A stretch of 64,000 bases of DNA from Pseudomonas sp. Fl4BN1. GTDB lineage: Bacteria > Pseudomonadota > Gammaproteobacteria > Pseudomonadales > Pseudomonadaceae. Position 1 is the first letter of the stretch. Each line of letters starts with the position of its first letter. This document shows positions 16,180-24,597 of this stretch, piece after piece. The position numbers and the translations under genes were made by a program. The stretch spans positions 89,486 to 153,485 of the forward strand of contig NZ_JAAARM010000017.1 of the NCBI RefSeq assembly GCF_009908285.1, in the 5' to 3' direction. The notes beneath the pieces are model-generated. The model had not been told where the DNA came from. It made no database searches and was given only the letters and a program-made list of their open reading frames with translations.

Positions 16180-18687
16180 ATGAACAGTACTTACACGGTT
16201 CAAAGCGGCGATACATTGGGCCAAATTGCCCAGCAACACGGGGTTAAAGCGGCGGAAATACAAGCGCTGAATCCGATCATCAGTGACCCCAACCACATCA
16301 AGCCTGGTTGGGCTCTGAAGCTCCCCGACACTGCACGCAAGCTGGCATTGCCACCACCGATGTACGCGCATAACACCAGCTCTATCGCCATTAAAGGACA
16401 GGCCGAATGTGACGAAGAACTGGTCGATGTGGCCCACATTACTGGCGAATCGCACTTTTATGTACTGACCGACAAACAATCCAAGGCTTTGAAGCAGGAA
16501 ATCAGCGCTGTTCAGAAACTGATGGATGAGCTGCATCAGAACCTGGCGAAAGCCTTGCCCATCACCCAATGCCAAAGGCCCCAAGACCCTAACTCCAGTT
16601 GCGCGTGTGCCGGTTGCGTGAAAGAGGCTTGGGGGGGCAAGGCTGAAGGTGCGGGATTGCTGATGCGCGTGCCCAAGCCCCTGCTAAACAAAGCCGCACC
16701 GCTGATGACCGATAAAGACCTTGAAGGACAACTGGCGACCTTGCAGAAGGCCCGTGCTTGGTATCAGAGTTACACGCCCAGTTTTTTTGGAACAACGCAG
16801 TTTGAAAGCAACTGGAAGTTTTTGCAGAGCAAAAAGGTGCTGGAGTTAGAGATAGATATTGCGGAGTTGCACGGCAAACTGGCGGCTCAAAGAACAGTCG
16901 AGCCGCAAGACAGCTCATCCCATGCCAATAGTGCTGCGCCCAATTTGAACTACGGCAAAGGGCGTAGTGTTGAAACTCAGCGTGGCAAGCAAAGCAGGAC
17001 TGGTGTTTCTGTGGTGGAAATCATCCTGTTCAGCGATCCCACTCGTCGCCACTTTATCTCTATCCCATACCGCAACACTACCTCTTGGCGTGTTCGTGTT
17101 TCGACGCGGGCCATGGCCGGTAAACCGTTCAGTAAGCAATTGGCCGCGGATCTGATGAAGGACATCAAAGAAGCCGTCGGTGGCGGGCGCAAGGCCGGCC
17201 CTTTGGGTAACCTTGAACTCAAGATCAGTACCTGGAGCAGCAAGGAAGATAACCTGCTCAACACACTACATAAGGAAGTGACCTGGACGTCCAATCAGCG
17301 CGATGCGGCTCGCTATGCAGTATCCGCAGAAGCTCATGCTCTGCGCTTTGCTGCCAGCGCCAGTGCCGGCGTGAACAACTGGAACCCCAAAGAAGGCAGT
17401 ATCGATGTTGGTGCGAAAGGCAGCGCCGCGTTCTCCCTGGCAGAGGCTTCAGCATCGTTGAACCGATTTTTCCCTAGCCGGGGCGGGTATGTCGCGAACA
17501 TGTCGTATCGCAATGCCTTAGGTAAGGAAGTGCTGCACCCGATGGGCGTGTTTCGCGTGAGTGGCAAGCTGGAGTTGTCGTGCTTTGTCGGCGCTAAAGC
17601 GGGAGGAGAAGCGGGAGTCAAAGTCCAATACAAACCTACCGAAACCCCGGCTGGGGCTACTGCTCTGTTAGGTACACCGACCATGGAAGTCGGCCCCAGT
17701 GGCAACATTGGTGTCAAGGGCGATGCTTTTGCCGGAGCCCAAGCAGGTGGTGCGCTGAGCGGGGCCTTCGAGTGGGTTGAGCCGGACAATATGGGCAGAG
17801 GGAAAACCGTTGTCGGCCAGACCCATGCCAATAGCAGTTGGGCCAAACTGGCCGAGGTCAAGGCGGAAGGCAACATCGCTTTTGGTGTCGGTGCTAGCGG
17901 TGAGTTTGGTATCAGTATTTCCAAAAACCGATTGGCGTTTAACTGTAAAGGCTCTCTGGTGTTCGGGCCTGGTGCCGGTGGTGGATTTGGTACGTTGGTG
18001 GATCTTGAGCAGGTCGGAAAACTGACTTTACTGTTTTGCAATGCTCTGGCTGATATGGACTATAGACATTTATTGGGTGTGACGACGGAGGCTTTTGGCT
18101 ATCTAACTACTGGGATATACCAAGTTGCAGTAGCGCCAGGTAAAGCAATTATCAATGCGTTTGATGATAGTGCTTTGAAAATGCGCGACTGGTGGATGGC
18201 GCGTGATGCATCGAAGGCCGAAGCGAAAAATTTGGCGAACTATGTGATCAAGCACAAATCCGATAAAGTATTGATGGTTAGGGGGCAACGTCTACCTTTT
18301 AGGCTACTTCCGCCAGAATCGCTTGGTCCAATGGTCTATATGTTGACGGAGGGATTTGTCGAGAGCTTTAATGAACTGCAAGAAGAGGCACTTGTAATTC
18401 TTCTTTCAGAGATACGGAGTTGGCGGCAATTTATCGAAGTGCTTGAGCACTGCTCGCCGAAGGCGGGAAAGGTAAATGCGATGGAGAGTCTGGAACGAAT
18501 CAACGCATTGTTGGATGGGTATGAGCAAGGCCAGTTCAATCGATTTGTTGATGGCCTAGTAATTAATCAGACAACTAAGAGCTCGACGAGTTCGACCAGA
18601 ATGGCGTGGAGTCCTAGCAATGCTTGGCGGAAAGAGAGAGTGCTGATAGCTGCTCGCAATAGCGGCAAATTTGATGGCTTAGCTTAG
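16180..18687 (+). CDS. Putative T6SS effector with N-terminal LysM domain
   Basis: The 835-residue protein opens with a LysM motif (residues 4-48, YTVQSGDTLGQIAQQHGVKAAE... and WALKLP), followed by a Cys-rich linker (CQRPQDPNSSCACAGC) and a Lys/Gln-rich helical region. Residues about 380-650 are Gly/Ala-rich and likely beta-structured (for example GASGEFGISISKNRLAFNCKG). The C-terminal 180 residues are helical and more AT-rich in DNA. I recognise no catalytic motif. Position after DUF4123 and the LysM targeting domain make it the cargo of this VgrG; LysM suggests binding peptidoglycan or delivery to the periplasm. A terminator follows at 18700. The convergent SUMF1-like lipoprotein is the natural immunity candidate. 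Confidence 0.7.
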   Translation: MNSTYTVQSGDTLGQIAQQHGVKAAEIQALNPIISDPNHIKPGWALKLPDTARKLALPPPMYAHNTSSIAIKGQAECDEELVDVAHITGESHFYVLTDKQSKALKQEISAVQKLMDELHQNLAKALPITQCQRPQDPNSSCACAGCVKEAWGGKAEGAGLLMRVPKPLLNKAAPLMTDKDLEGQLATLQKARAWYQSYTPSFFGTTQFESNWKFLQSKKVLELEIDIAELHGKLAAQRTVEPQDSSSHANSAAPNLNYGKGRSVETQRGKQSRTGVSVVEIILFSDPTRRHFISIPYRNTTSWRVRVSTRAMAGKPFSKQLAADLMKDIKEAVGGGRKAGPLGNLELKISTWSSKEDNLLNTLHKEVTWTSNQRDAARYAVSAEAHALRFAASASAGVNNWNPKEGSIDVGAKGSAAFSLAEASASLNRFFPSRGGYVANMSYRNALGKEVLHPMGVFRVSGKLELSCFVGAKAGGEAGVKVQYKPTETPAGATALLGTPTMEVGPSGNIGVKGDAFAGAQAGGALSGAFEWVEPDNMGRGKTVVGQTHANSSWAKLAEVKAEGNIAFGVGASGEFGISISKNRLAFNCKGSLVFGPGAGGGFGTLVDLEQVGKLTLLFCNALADMDYRHLLGVTTEAFGYLTTGIYQVAVAPGKAIINAFDDSALKMRDWWMARDASKAEAKNLANYVIKHKSDKVLMVRGQRLPFRLLPPESLGPMVYMLTEGFVESFNELQEEALVILLSEIRSWRQFIEVLEHCSPKAGKVNAMESLERINALLDGYEQGQFNRFVDGLVINQTTKSSTSSTRMAWSPSNAWRKERVLIAARNSGKFDGLA

Positions 18688-18699
18688 TAGTGCACTAAG

Positions 18700-18726
18700 A
18701 AATGGCACTAATTAGCGCCATTTTTT
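18700..18726 (+). terminator. Rho-independent terminator after the LysM effector
   Basis: AAATGGC (18700-18706) pairs with GCCATTT (18717-18723) across a 10-base loop, and the second arm runs into a T tract. It lies between the convergent effector and SUMF1-like genes and could serve both strands. Confidence 0.75.
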
Positions 18727-18731
18727 GAACG

Positions 18732-19724
18732 CTATATCTGCTTCTCTGATTGAATGGCACAGCGAAAACTCGCTCCTGCATAATGGCCATCCTGTACAGG
18801 TTCAACACTCCAGCGGCGAACTGTGTTGGCACTGAGTAGCGGATCCTCCAGCATATTTGCTCCTCTCCAGACCCGTTCGCTGCCAGTGTTTGGTCCTTGA
18901 GGGTTTTCGACGGGTGAATGGCGGTAATAATCTTTGTCATACCAATCATTGACCCAGTCAGTCGCATTACCTGAAAGGTTGTAGATACCCAATGGATTAG
19001 GGACGAATTTATCTACTGGGAATGTGTCCATTTCATCCGGTTCTGGAAAATTTCGTCCGTAATTCAAACTACCATTGTCGGTAGGGAACACTACGTGTTG
19101 GCCACGGTTTCGAGCGGCATATTCCCATTGCGCCTCAGTTGGTAGGTCGACCGGATAACCACTCACCTGGCCTAGCCAACCGCAATAATCCTTGGCCTCT
19201 TGCCAGCTTTGGGCCGGTGCAGGTAGGTTGGGCGCGTAGAGCTCCTTCAAATCTTCTCGCTTGCGATTTTCCGCATTAAATAGTGGTTTGCCCTGAGCGA
19301 TAAAGAACAAGTCAAAATCGCCTAGCGTGGCTTGGAATTTCGACAGAGAGTAACTGCTCAGCTTAACGGGATGAACGAAGTCGTCGTCGCCATCCATACT
19401 GATGCGCCCCATCCGCTCTGGTTCGACACCGCATGGCCAATTGCACATATTGGTGGGGTCATCATCATAAGGCCAACCAAAATCCCCCATCTGAAACTCG
19501 CCACCTTCGACGAATACCATGTTGTCCAGAGACTGTACGACGGTACTGAGCAGCTTGCCACGAACCTCAGTGGGAAGTTTTGGGTATTTCTGTTCGATGG
19601 TCGCAGCAATCTGAGCAACTTTGTCAGGCGAGAGTTTTTGACTTTTAGGGAAAGGGGATGATTGTGCTTGGCAGCCAGTCAGCAGCAATAAAATATAGGT
19701 AGGTAACAAAATCTGTCTTATCAC
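18732..19724 (-). CDS. SUMF1/FGE-sulfatase-fold lipoprotein, possible T6SS immunity protein
   Basis: The 330-residue product has a short signal peptide with lipobox (ILLLLTGC, Cys18) and then a formylglycine-generating-enzyme-like domain: MVFVEGGEFQMGDFG, LPTEAQWEYAARNRG, NLSGNATDWVNDWYD and ASFRCA at the end. I chose the GTG at 19724, which has AAGGA seven bases upstream and gives a clean lipoprotein signal; the ATG at 19793 would bury that signal behind 23 charged residues. FGE-fold lipoproteins are recurrent neighbours of T6SS effectors and some act as periplasmic immunity factors. Here the gene is convergent with the effector rather than co-operonic, so it has its own promoter. Confidence 0.78.
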   Translation of the reverse strand: MIRQILLPTYILLLLTGCQAQSSPFPKSQKLSPDKVAQIAATIEQKYPKLPTEVRGKLLSTVVQSLDNMVFVEGGEFQMGDFGWPYDDDPTNMCNWPCGVEPERMGRISMDGDDDFVHPVKLSSYSLSKFQATLGDFDLFFIAQGKPLFNAENRKREDLKELYAPNLPAPAQSWQEAKDYCGWLGQVSGYPVDLPTEAQWEYAARNRGQHVVFPTDNGSLNYGRNFPEPDEMDTFPVDKFVPNPLGIYNLSGNATDWVNDWYDKDYYRHSPVENPQGPNTGSERVWRGANMLEDPLLSANTVRRWSVEPVQDGHYAGASFRCAIQSEKQI

Positions 19725-20260
19725 AGGAATATCCTTATATGTGTATATCCAATGCTCAAAGTCTACCATTTTTCTTGCTCGACATAACTTCACTTGCGAG
19801 GATTTAGAATGATTCGTCGGTATTTCTAAAGAGGTATTCAGCCGCCGGTGGCGCTATTGCGAACCTCAAAAAGGGTTACATTTTTTATATGAGATTCTGT
19901 CGTCGTTGAATCAATCAGCCGCAGCACGAACAGTGCAGCAATAACTGAGCACGGTGCGCTGAAACTGTCTTGCTTTCCCTGCGCTTCGCACAGGGCCGGG
20001 CTTTCGTGCTGCGCATGGAGTCAGGTCGAACAGCCGACCTGCCTCCACCCTTCGGGCATCAATCCCTAACGCCTCTAGCCTGACGGCCTGCGTGCTCCAC
20101 TTGCTATAAGCGCTACGGCGAGTATTCGTGCCGAACACTCATACCGTTTTTCAACCGACGCTTGCAGGGTGCAGGCGTGGCAGGGCGAGTGGGGCATGGG
20201 CAGGGCTCGTGTGGTGGTTTTTTACAAGGTTCCCGCAGTGTTGGCATCCGCAGGTGGCGC
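19725..20260. other. Intergenic region, nothing recognised
   Basis: About 540 bases without a supported gene. The first 180 are AT-rich and contain the SUMF1-like promoter; 19910-20150 is GC-rich with short open frames but no family I recognise and no ribosome-binding sites. It marks the right border of the AT-richer T6SS island. Confidence 0.4.
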
Positions 20261-20306
20261 GACAAACGATTTATTCGGTGCCTGAGCATGCGTAAAACGC
20301 ATGTTA
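20261..20306 (+). promoter_or_regulatory. 46-bp element, copy 1 (upstream of LysR gene)
   Basis: The element starts GACAAACGAT, ends AAAACGCATGTTA and lies 71 bases before the LysR start. A copy of exactly the same length, on the opposite strand, lies at 21409-21454 upstream of the aldehyde dehydrogenase operon. The outer arms are identical and the middle differs, which points to a spaced protein-binding site. The adjacent LysR protein is the obvious candidate. Confidence 0.6.
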
Positions 20307-20376
20307 GCCAGTTGGCTGGCGATGCAGTGGCGTGCGATGCTTGGCGCCCCTCAGCCGCTGTCAGCGAGAGACTGCC

Positions 20377-21315
20377 GTGAAACGCAAGATGCCCGCGCTC
20401 AATGCGCTCAAAGCTTTCGAAGTCGCCGGCAGCACCGGCAGTTTTACCCGCGCCGCCGAGCTGCTCAACGTCACCCAGAGCGCGGTCAGCCGCCAGGTCC
20501 GGCAGCTGGAGGAACAGCTCGGGGAAAGCCTGCTGCAGCGCCGCCATCACCACCTCGAATTGACCAGCGCCGGGCGCGTACTGTTGCGGGCGCTGCACCA
20601 GTCCTTCGACAAGATCGAGCTGACCTTGCGCGGCATCCAGCAGCAATCCCACACCAATCGCCTGCACCTCAATGTGCCGCCGACCTTTGCCAGTCGCTGG
20701 CTGCTGCCGCGCCTGGGGCGCTTGCGCGAACAGCATCCGCAGTTGCAGTTGAGCCTGAGCACGCGCCTGCAGGACAGCCTGGTGCAAACCAGTACCCTGG
20801 ATTGCGCGATTCGCTTCGGCGACGGTGAATGGGATGGCCTGGACAGCTCGCTGCTGTTCCAGGAGCGGCATATCGCGGTCTGCGCGCCATCGCTGCTGGC
20901 CCGCGAATCGACCGAGCAGGGCATCGACCTGACGCGCATGACGCTGCTGCATGTGCTGGCGCGCGAAGACCAGCGCTATCTGACCTGGAAGCACTGGCTG
21001 GACGCTGCGCGGATCAGCGGTGTCGACACTCAGGGCGGCTATGAATTCGACCTGCTGGACCTGGCCATCCGCGCCGCGGTCGAGGGCCTGGGGGTGACCA
21101 TCGCCGACTGGCACATGGTGGCTGCGGAGTTGGCGGCCGGGCAGTTGACCCAGGTGCGCAATGTGCATGTGGAAGGCCATCAATCCTACTGGCTGGTGAC
21201 CCGCCCGGAGCAGACCCAGATGCCGCAGTTGCAGGTGTTTGGCCAATGGCTGCAGGAAGAGATCTGGTTGGCGCAACGTCAGCTAGAACCTTCTACCGCC
21301 TCGACGCCCCTGTAG
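20377..21315 (+). CDS. LysR-family transcriptional regulator
   Basis: The 312-residue protein begins MKRKMPALNALKAFEVAGSTGSFTRAAELLNVTQSAVSRQVRQLEEQLG, a GcvA-type winged helix-turn-helix, followed by a ligand-binding domain (HLNVPPTFASRWLLPRLGRL, DCAIRFGDGEWDGL). I chose the GTG at 20377, which has GAGAG about 8 bases upstream; longer in-frame starts lack a site. It is transcribed toward the aldehyde dehydrogenase-MFS-dehydratase-GMC genes and is flanked on both sides by copies of a 46-bp element, suggesting it controls itself and that operon. Confidence 0.87.
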   Translation: MKRKMPALNALKAFEVAGSTGSFTRAAELLNVTQSAVSRQVRQLEEQLGESLLQRRHHHLELTSAGRVLLRALHQSFDKIELTLRGIQQQSHTNRLHLNVPPTFASRWLLPRLGRLREQHPQLQLSLSTRLQDSLVQTSTLDCAIRFGDGEWDGLDSSLLFQERHIAVCAPSLLARESTEQGIDLTRMTLLHVLAREDQRYLTWKHWLDAARISGVDTQGGYEFDLLDLAIRAAVEGLGVTIADWHMVAAELAAGQLTQVRNVHVEGHQSYWLVTRPEQTQMPQLQVFGQWLQEEIWLAQRQLEPSTASTPL

Positions 21316-21398
21316 GAGCAGGCTTGGCCAGCTCAGGCCTGGGCAAGGGCCACGCAAGGCTCAAGGGGCGCTTCGCCGGCCAGGTGGCTCCTGCAAGG
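21310..21398. repeat. REP-type inverted pair
   Basis: CTGTAGGAGCAGGCTTGGCCAGC at the left and CGCCGGCCAGGTGGCTCCTGCA at the right form opposed REP units directly after the LysR stop and before the second 46-bp element. Confidence 0.6.
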
Positions 21399-21408
21399 AT
21401 GAAGTCAG

Positions 21409-21454
21409 TAACATGCGTTTTTCGAATGTTCTTTCGCGCAATTAATCGTTTGTC
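21409..21454 (-). promoter_or_regulatory. 46-bp element, copy 2 (upstream of aldehyde dehydrogenase operon)
   Basis: Read on the reverse strand this is GACAAACGAT, 23 mostly variable bases, then AAAACGCATGTTA, the same length and arms as copy 1 at 20261-20306. It lies about 255 bases upstream of the dehydrogenase ATG at 21710, so the operon has a long leader or the promoter is nearer the gene. Confidence 0.6.
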
Positions 21455-21709
21455 CTGATCGCGGCGGACGACAAGACTGCTGGCACTCACATAACAACAA
21501 CCCGAGTGCCCAGCCATGCCGTATCCAGTCCTAGTCGATTGCCTGTCGCCGCGCCTTGTCCGTCATTTTCATCGTTGCCCGCAGGCCATTGACCGGCCCG
21601 CAGGCGCCGCCGCTGTGTCCGCTCGAACCTCCCAGACCCTTTGACCGCCGGGCCTGGATCGCCTCCAGGCTGCCTGCGCCACCTCTCTGCCAACCACGGG
21701 GCCATCTCC

Positions 21710-23134
21710 ATGCGACTCGAGCGAAATTTTGTTAACGGTCACTTCATCGAACCTGCCAGCGACGCCTTGATCGCCGTCTACGATCCGGCCACTGAAACCT
21801 CGGTGGGCCAAGTCTCGGCGGCCACCCAGGAGGAGGCGACGGCTGCGGTGGTTGCCGCGGCCAAGGCACAAAAGCCGTGGGCGGCGCTCACCAGCATCCA
21901 GCGTGGCGATTACCTGCGCGCCCTGGCCGATGCCCTGGAGGCGCGCGCCGAGGCCATTGGCCAGGCCCTGGCCGCCGAGTCCGGCAAGAGCCTGCTGGAC
22001 GCCAGCAACGAGGCCCGCTACGCCGCACAGATCACCCGCTACCACGCCGAGTGGGCACGGCGTATCGAAGGCGAAATCATCCCCAGCGACAGCCCCGACG
22101 AAAAGCTCTTCCTGCACCGCGAAGCGATTGGCGTGGTGGCCTGCCTGATTCCCTTCAACTACCCGGTCTACACCTTGCTGCGCAAGGTCGCGCCGGCGCT
22201 GATCGCCGGTAATACCGTGGTGGTGCGCCCGAGCAACAACACGCCGATCTCGGCCTTCGAGATTGCCCGGGCGGTGCAACAGGCCGGGCTGCCGGCCGGG
22301 GTGGTGAACATCCTGACCATGGATCACGCGACCGCGGCCACGGTTTGCACCCACCCGGCGGTGGGGATGATCACCCTGACCGGCAGCGTCAACGCCGGGC
22401 GCATCGTGCTCGACTACTGCAAGGCCAATATCGCCAAGCCGTCCCTGGAACTGGGGGGCAAGACCCCGGCGATCATCGAGGCCGACGCCGACCTGGAGCT
22501 GGCGGCCACTGCCATCATCGGTTCCAAGACCACCCACTGCGGCCAGCTGTGCACGGCGGTGGAGCGGGTCTACGTGCATGAAAGCGTGCATGAGCGGTTC
22601 CTGGCCTTGCTCAAGGACCAGATCAGCGCCGTGAAATTCGGCGACCGCCGCCAAGACCCGAGCTTGATGGGGCCGCTGGTCAATGCCGCGGCCCAGGCCA
22701 ACATCCACGCCCTGGTACAGCGCGCCGTGGCCGACGGTGCGGTGCTCGAAAGCGGTGGTGTACTGCCCGCAGGCCCGGGGCATTTCTACCCGCCGACCCT
22801 GCTCAGCGGTTGCCGTCAGGACATGGAGATCGTCCAGGAGGAAATCTTCGGCCCGGTGCTGCCGGTGCTCAAGTACCGCGATATCGATGAAGCCCTGGCC
22901 CTGGCCAATGATCACCAGTTCGGCCTGTCCTCGGTGCTCTACACCGAGAACTACCGCACCGCGATGAAGGTTGCCGGGGCCATCGAGGCCGGCGAGCTGT
23001 ACATCAACCGTACCCCGGCCGATCCCTACCAGGGTTATCACGCCGGCTGGAAACGCTCGGGGCTGGGCGGCGACGACGGCAAGCACGGCATGCTCGAGTT
23101 CACCCAGACCCGCCTGGTGGTCATGCCGTTCTAA
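21710..23134 (+). CDS. Aldehyde dehydrogenase, lactaldehyde/glycolaldehyde dehydrogenase-like
   Basis: The 474-residue enzyme has N150 (PFNYPVY), E247 (SLELGGKTP) and C281 (HCGQLCTAVERVYVH) in the expected positions. The GQLCTAVERVYV context resembles the AldA branch, which oxidises short hydroxyaldehydes. The usual cofactor-binding lysine is replaced by R173 (VVRPSNNTP). I chose the ATG at 21710 (MRLERNFVNGHFIEP), the normal family start; an in-frame upstream ATG adds a GC-rich extension without homology. It heads a putative catabolic operon with MFS, dehydratase and GMC genes. Confidence 0.88.
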   Translation: MRLERNFVNGHFIEPASDALIAVYDPATETSVGQVSAATQEEATAAVVAAAKAQKPWAALTSIQRGDYLRALADALEARAEAIGQALAAESGKSLLDASNEARYAAQITRYHAEWARRIEGEIIPSDSPDEKLFLHREAIGVVACLIPFNYPVYTLLRKVAPALIAGNTVVVRPSNNTPISAFEIARAVQQAGLPAGVVNILTMDHATAATVCTHPAVGMITLTGSVNAGRIVLDYCKANIAKPSLELGGKTPAIIEADADLELAATAIIGSKTTHCGQLCTAVERVYVHESVHERFLALLKDQISAVKFGDRRQDPSLMGPLVNAAAQANIHALVQRAVADGAVLESGGVLPAGPGHFYPPTLLSGCRQDMEIVQEEIFGPVLPVLKYRDIDEALALANDHQFGLSSVLYTENYRTAMKVAGAIEAGELYINRTPADPYQGYHAGWKRSGLGGDDGKHGMLEFTQTRLVVMPF

Positions 23135-23276
23135 AGACCGCCGCAGGTTCCAAGCGGCAAGCTTCAGGTGCAAGCGGCGCATGAGCTTTTGCCGCTTGAA
23201 ACTCAAGGCTGGCCGCAGCTTCACCCCCTAATAACAACAATGAGGGCGCCGGATACCGGTGCCCGAGGGCACAGTC

Positions 23277-24596
23277 ATGTCTAAACACGCCGGCGCTGCT
23301 GGGGTCCAGGCTTCTGCTGCGTTGCCATTGGGCAGCCGCGACACACGCAGCCGCTACGTTCAATTGATGCTGCTGGTGCTGGCGGCGGGGGCGATCTACC
23401 CGATCCTCTACCTGCGCCAGGTCTACCAGACCACCATGCTCGAAGTGTTGCAGATCAACCACAGCGAGCTGGGTTACCTGTACTCCATGCTCGGCACGAT
23501 TTTTCTCCTCAGCTACCTGCCCAGCGGCTGGCTGGCGGACCGCATCGCTCCGCGCTTCCTGATCTTCTTCTCCCTGGTGGCCACCGGTGCCTTGGGCCTG
23601 TGGTATTCCACTGCACCTTCGATGAGCGGGCTGATGATCATCTTCGGCTGCTGGGGCCTGAGCACCGGCCTGACCTTCTGGGCCTCGGTGCTCAAGCGGG
23701 TGAAGATGATCGCCCGGCACTCCGAGCAGGGGCGTTTCTTCGGCATTCTCGATGGCGGTCGCGGCCTGGTGGAAGCCTTGCTGGCCACCGTGGCCCTGGG
23801 GCTGTTCGCATTGGCCACCGAGACCCGCGGCGAGTCGACGGCCGAGGGGTTCAAGCAGGTGGTGTACCTGTACTCCTTCACCTGTATCGCCATTGGCTGC
23901 GTGCTGGTGTTGCTCAAGGACCCCAAGTCCATGGCGGACACGGCGCCGGTGGAGCAGGGCAGGTTCAACCTGCTCAGCGACCTGGCGACCCTGGTGAAGA
24001 TCCCCGAACTGTGGCTGGTGACCGCCATCGTGTTCTGCGGTTATCACATCTTCTGGGCCACCTACAGTTTCTCCGATTACCTGCAGGGCAACGGCATGAC
24101 CGCAGTCATGGCCGGCACCATCACCACCATCAAACTGTGGATGCGCCCCCTTGGCGGCATCGGCGGCGGCTGGCTGGGCGACCGCTATTCCAACATCTCG
24201 GTGCTGATCTTTGCGCTGTTGCTGGCAACGTTGGGGATTGTCGGGCTGATCCTGTTCCCGGCCCTGGGCAGCCTTGGGCTGTTGATCGCTACGGTGATCT
24301 TCATCGGCCTGATGACCTATGCGATTCGCGGGTTGTACTGGGCGATCCTCGACACCTGCCAGATCCCGCTGCGCATCACCGGCCTGGCCATTGGCATCGT
24401 CTCGGTGGTGGGCTACCTGCCGGACACGTTCATTCCGTTGATCAACGGCTACCTCACCGAACACTTTCCCGGGGCCCTGGGCTACCGCCTGTATTTCGGC
24501 TACATCGCCGCGGTCGGCGCCCTCGGAACCCTGGCCGCGATTGCCCTGCGGGCACGCGTCAACCGTTCAACCCTGAAGCAGAAGGCAGGTGCCTGA
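23277..24596 (+). CDS. MFS transporter
   Basis: The 439-residue protein has 12 predicted membrane helices. Loop 2-3 is SGWLADRIAPRFLI and loop 8-9 is GGGWLGDRYSNISVL, both variants of the MFS G-x-L-a-D motif. I chose the ATG at 23277, with GAGG 7-8 bases upstream, instead of a GTG at 23259. The next gene starts one base after its stop, so transporter and dehydratase are translated together and the transporter likely imports the dehydratase substrate, for instance a sugar acid. This last point is inferred from context. Confidence 0.87.
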   Translation: MSKHAGAAGVQASAALPLGSRDTRSRYVQLMLLVLAAGAIYPILYLRQVYQTTMLEVLQINHSELGYLYSMLGTIFLLSYLPSGWLADRIAPRFLIFFSLVATGALGLWYSTAPSMSGLMIIFGCWGLSTGLTFWASVLKRVKMIARHSEQGRFFGILDGGRGLVEALLATVALGLFALATETRGESTAEGFKQVVYLYSFTCIAIGCVLVLLKDPKSMADTAPVEQGRFNLLSDLATLVKIPELWLVTAIVFCGYHIFWATYSFSDYLQGNGMTAVMAGTITTIKLWMRPLGGIGGGWLGDRYSNISVLIFALLLATLGIVGLILFPALGSLGLLIATVIFIGLMTYAIRGLYWAILDTCQIPLRITGLAIGIVSVVGYLPDTFIPLINGYLTEHFPGALGYRLYFGYIAAVGALGTLAAIALRARVNRSTLKQKAGA

Positions 24597-24597
24597 G

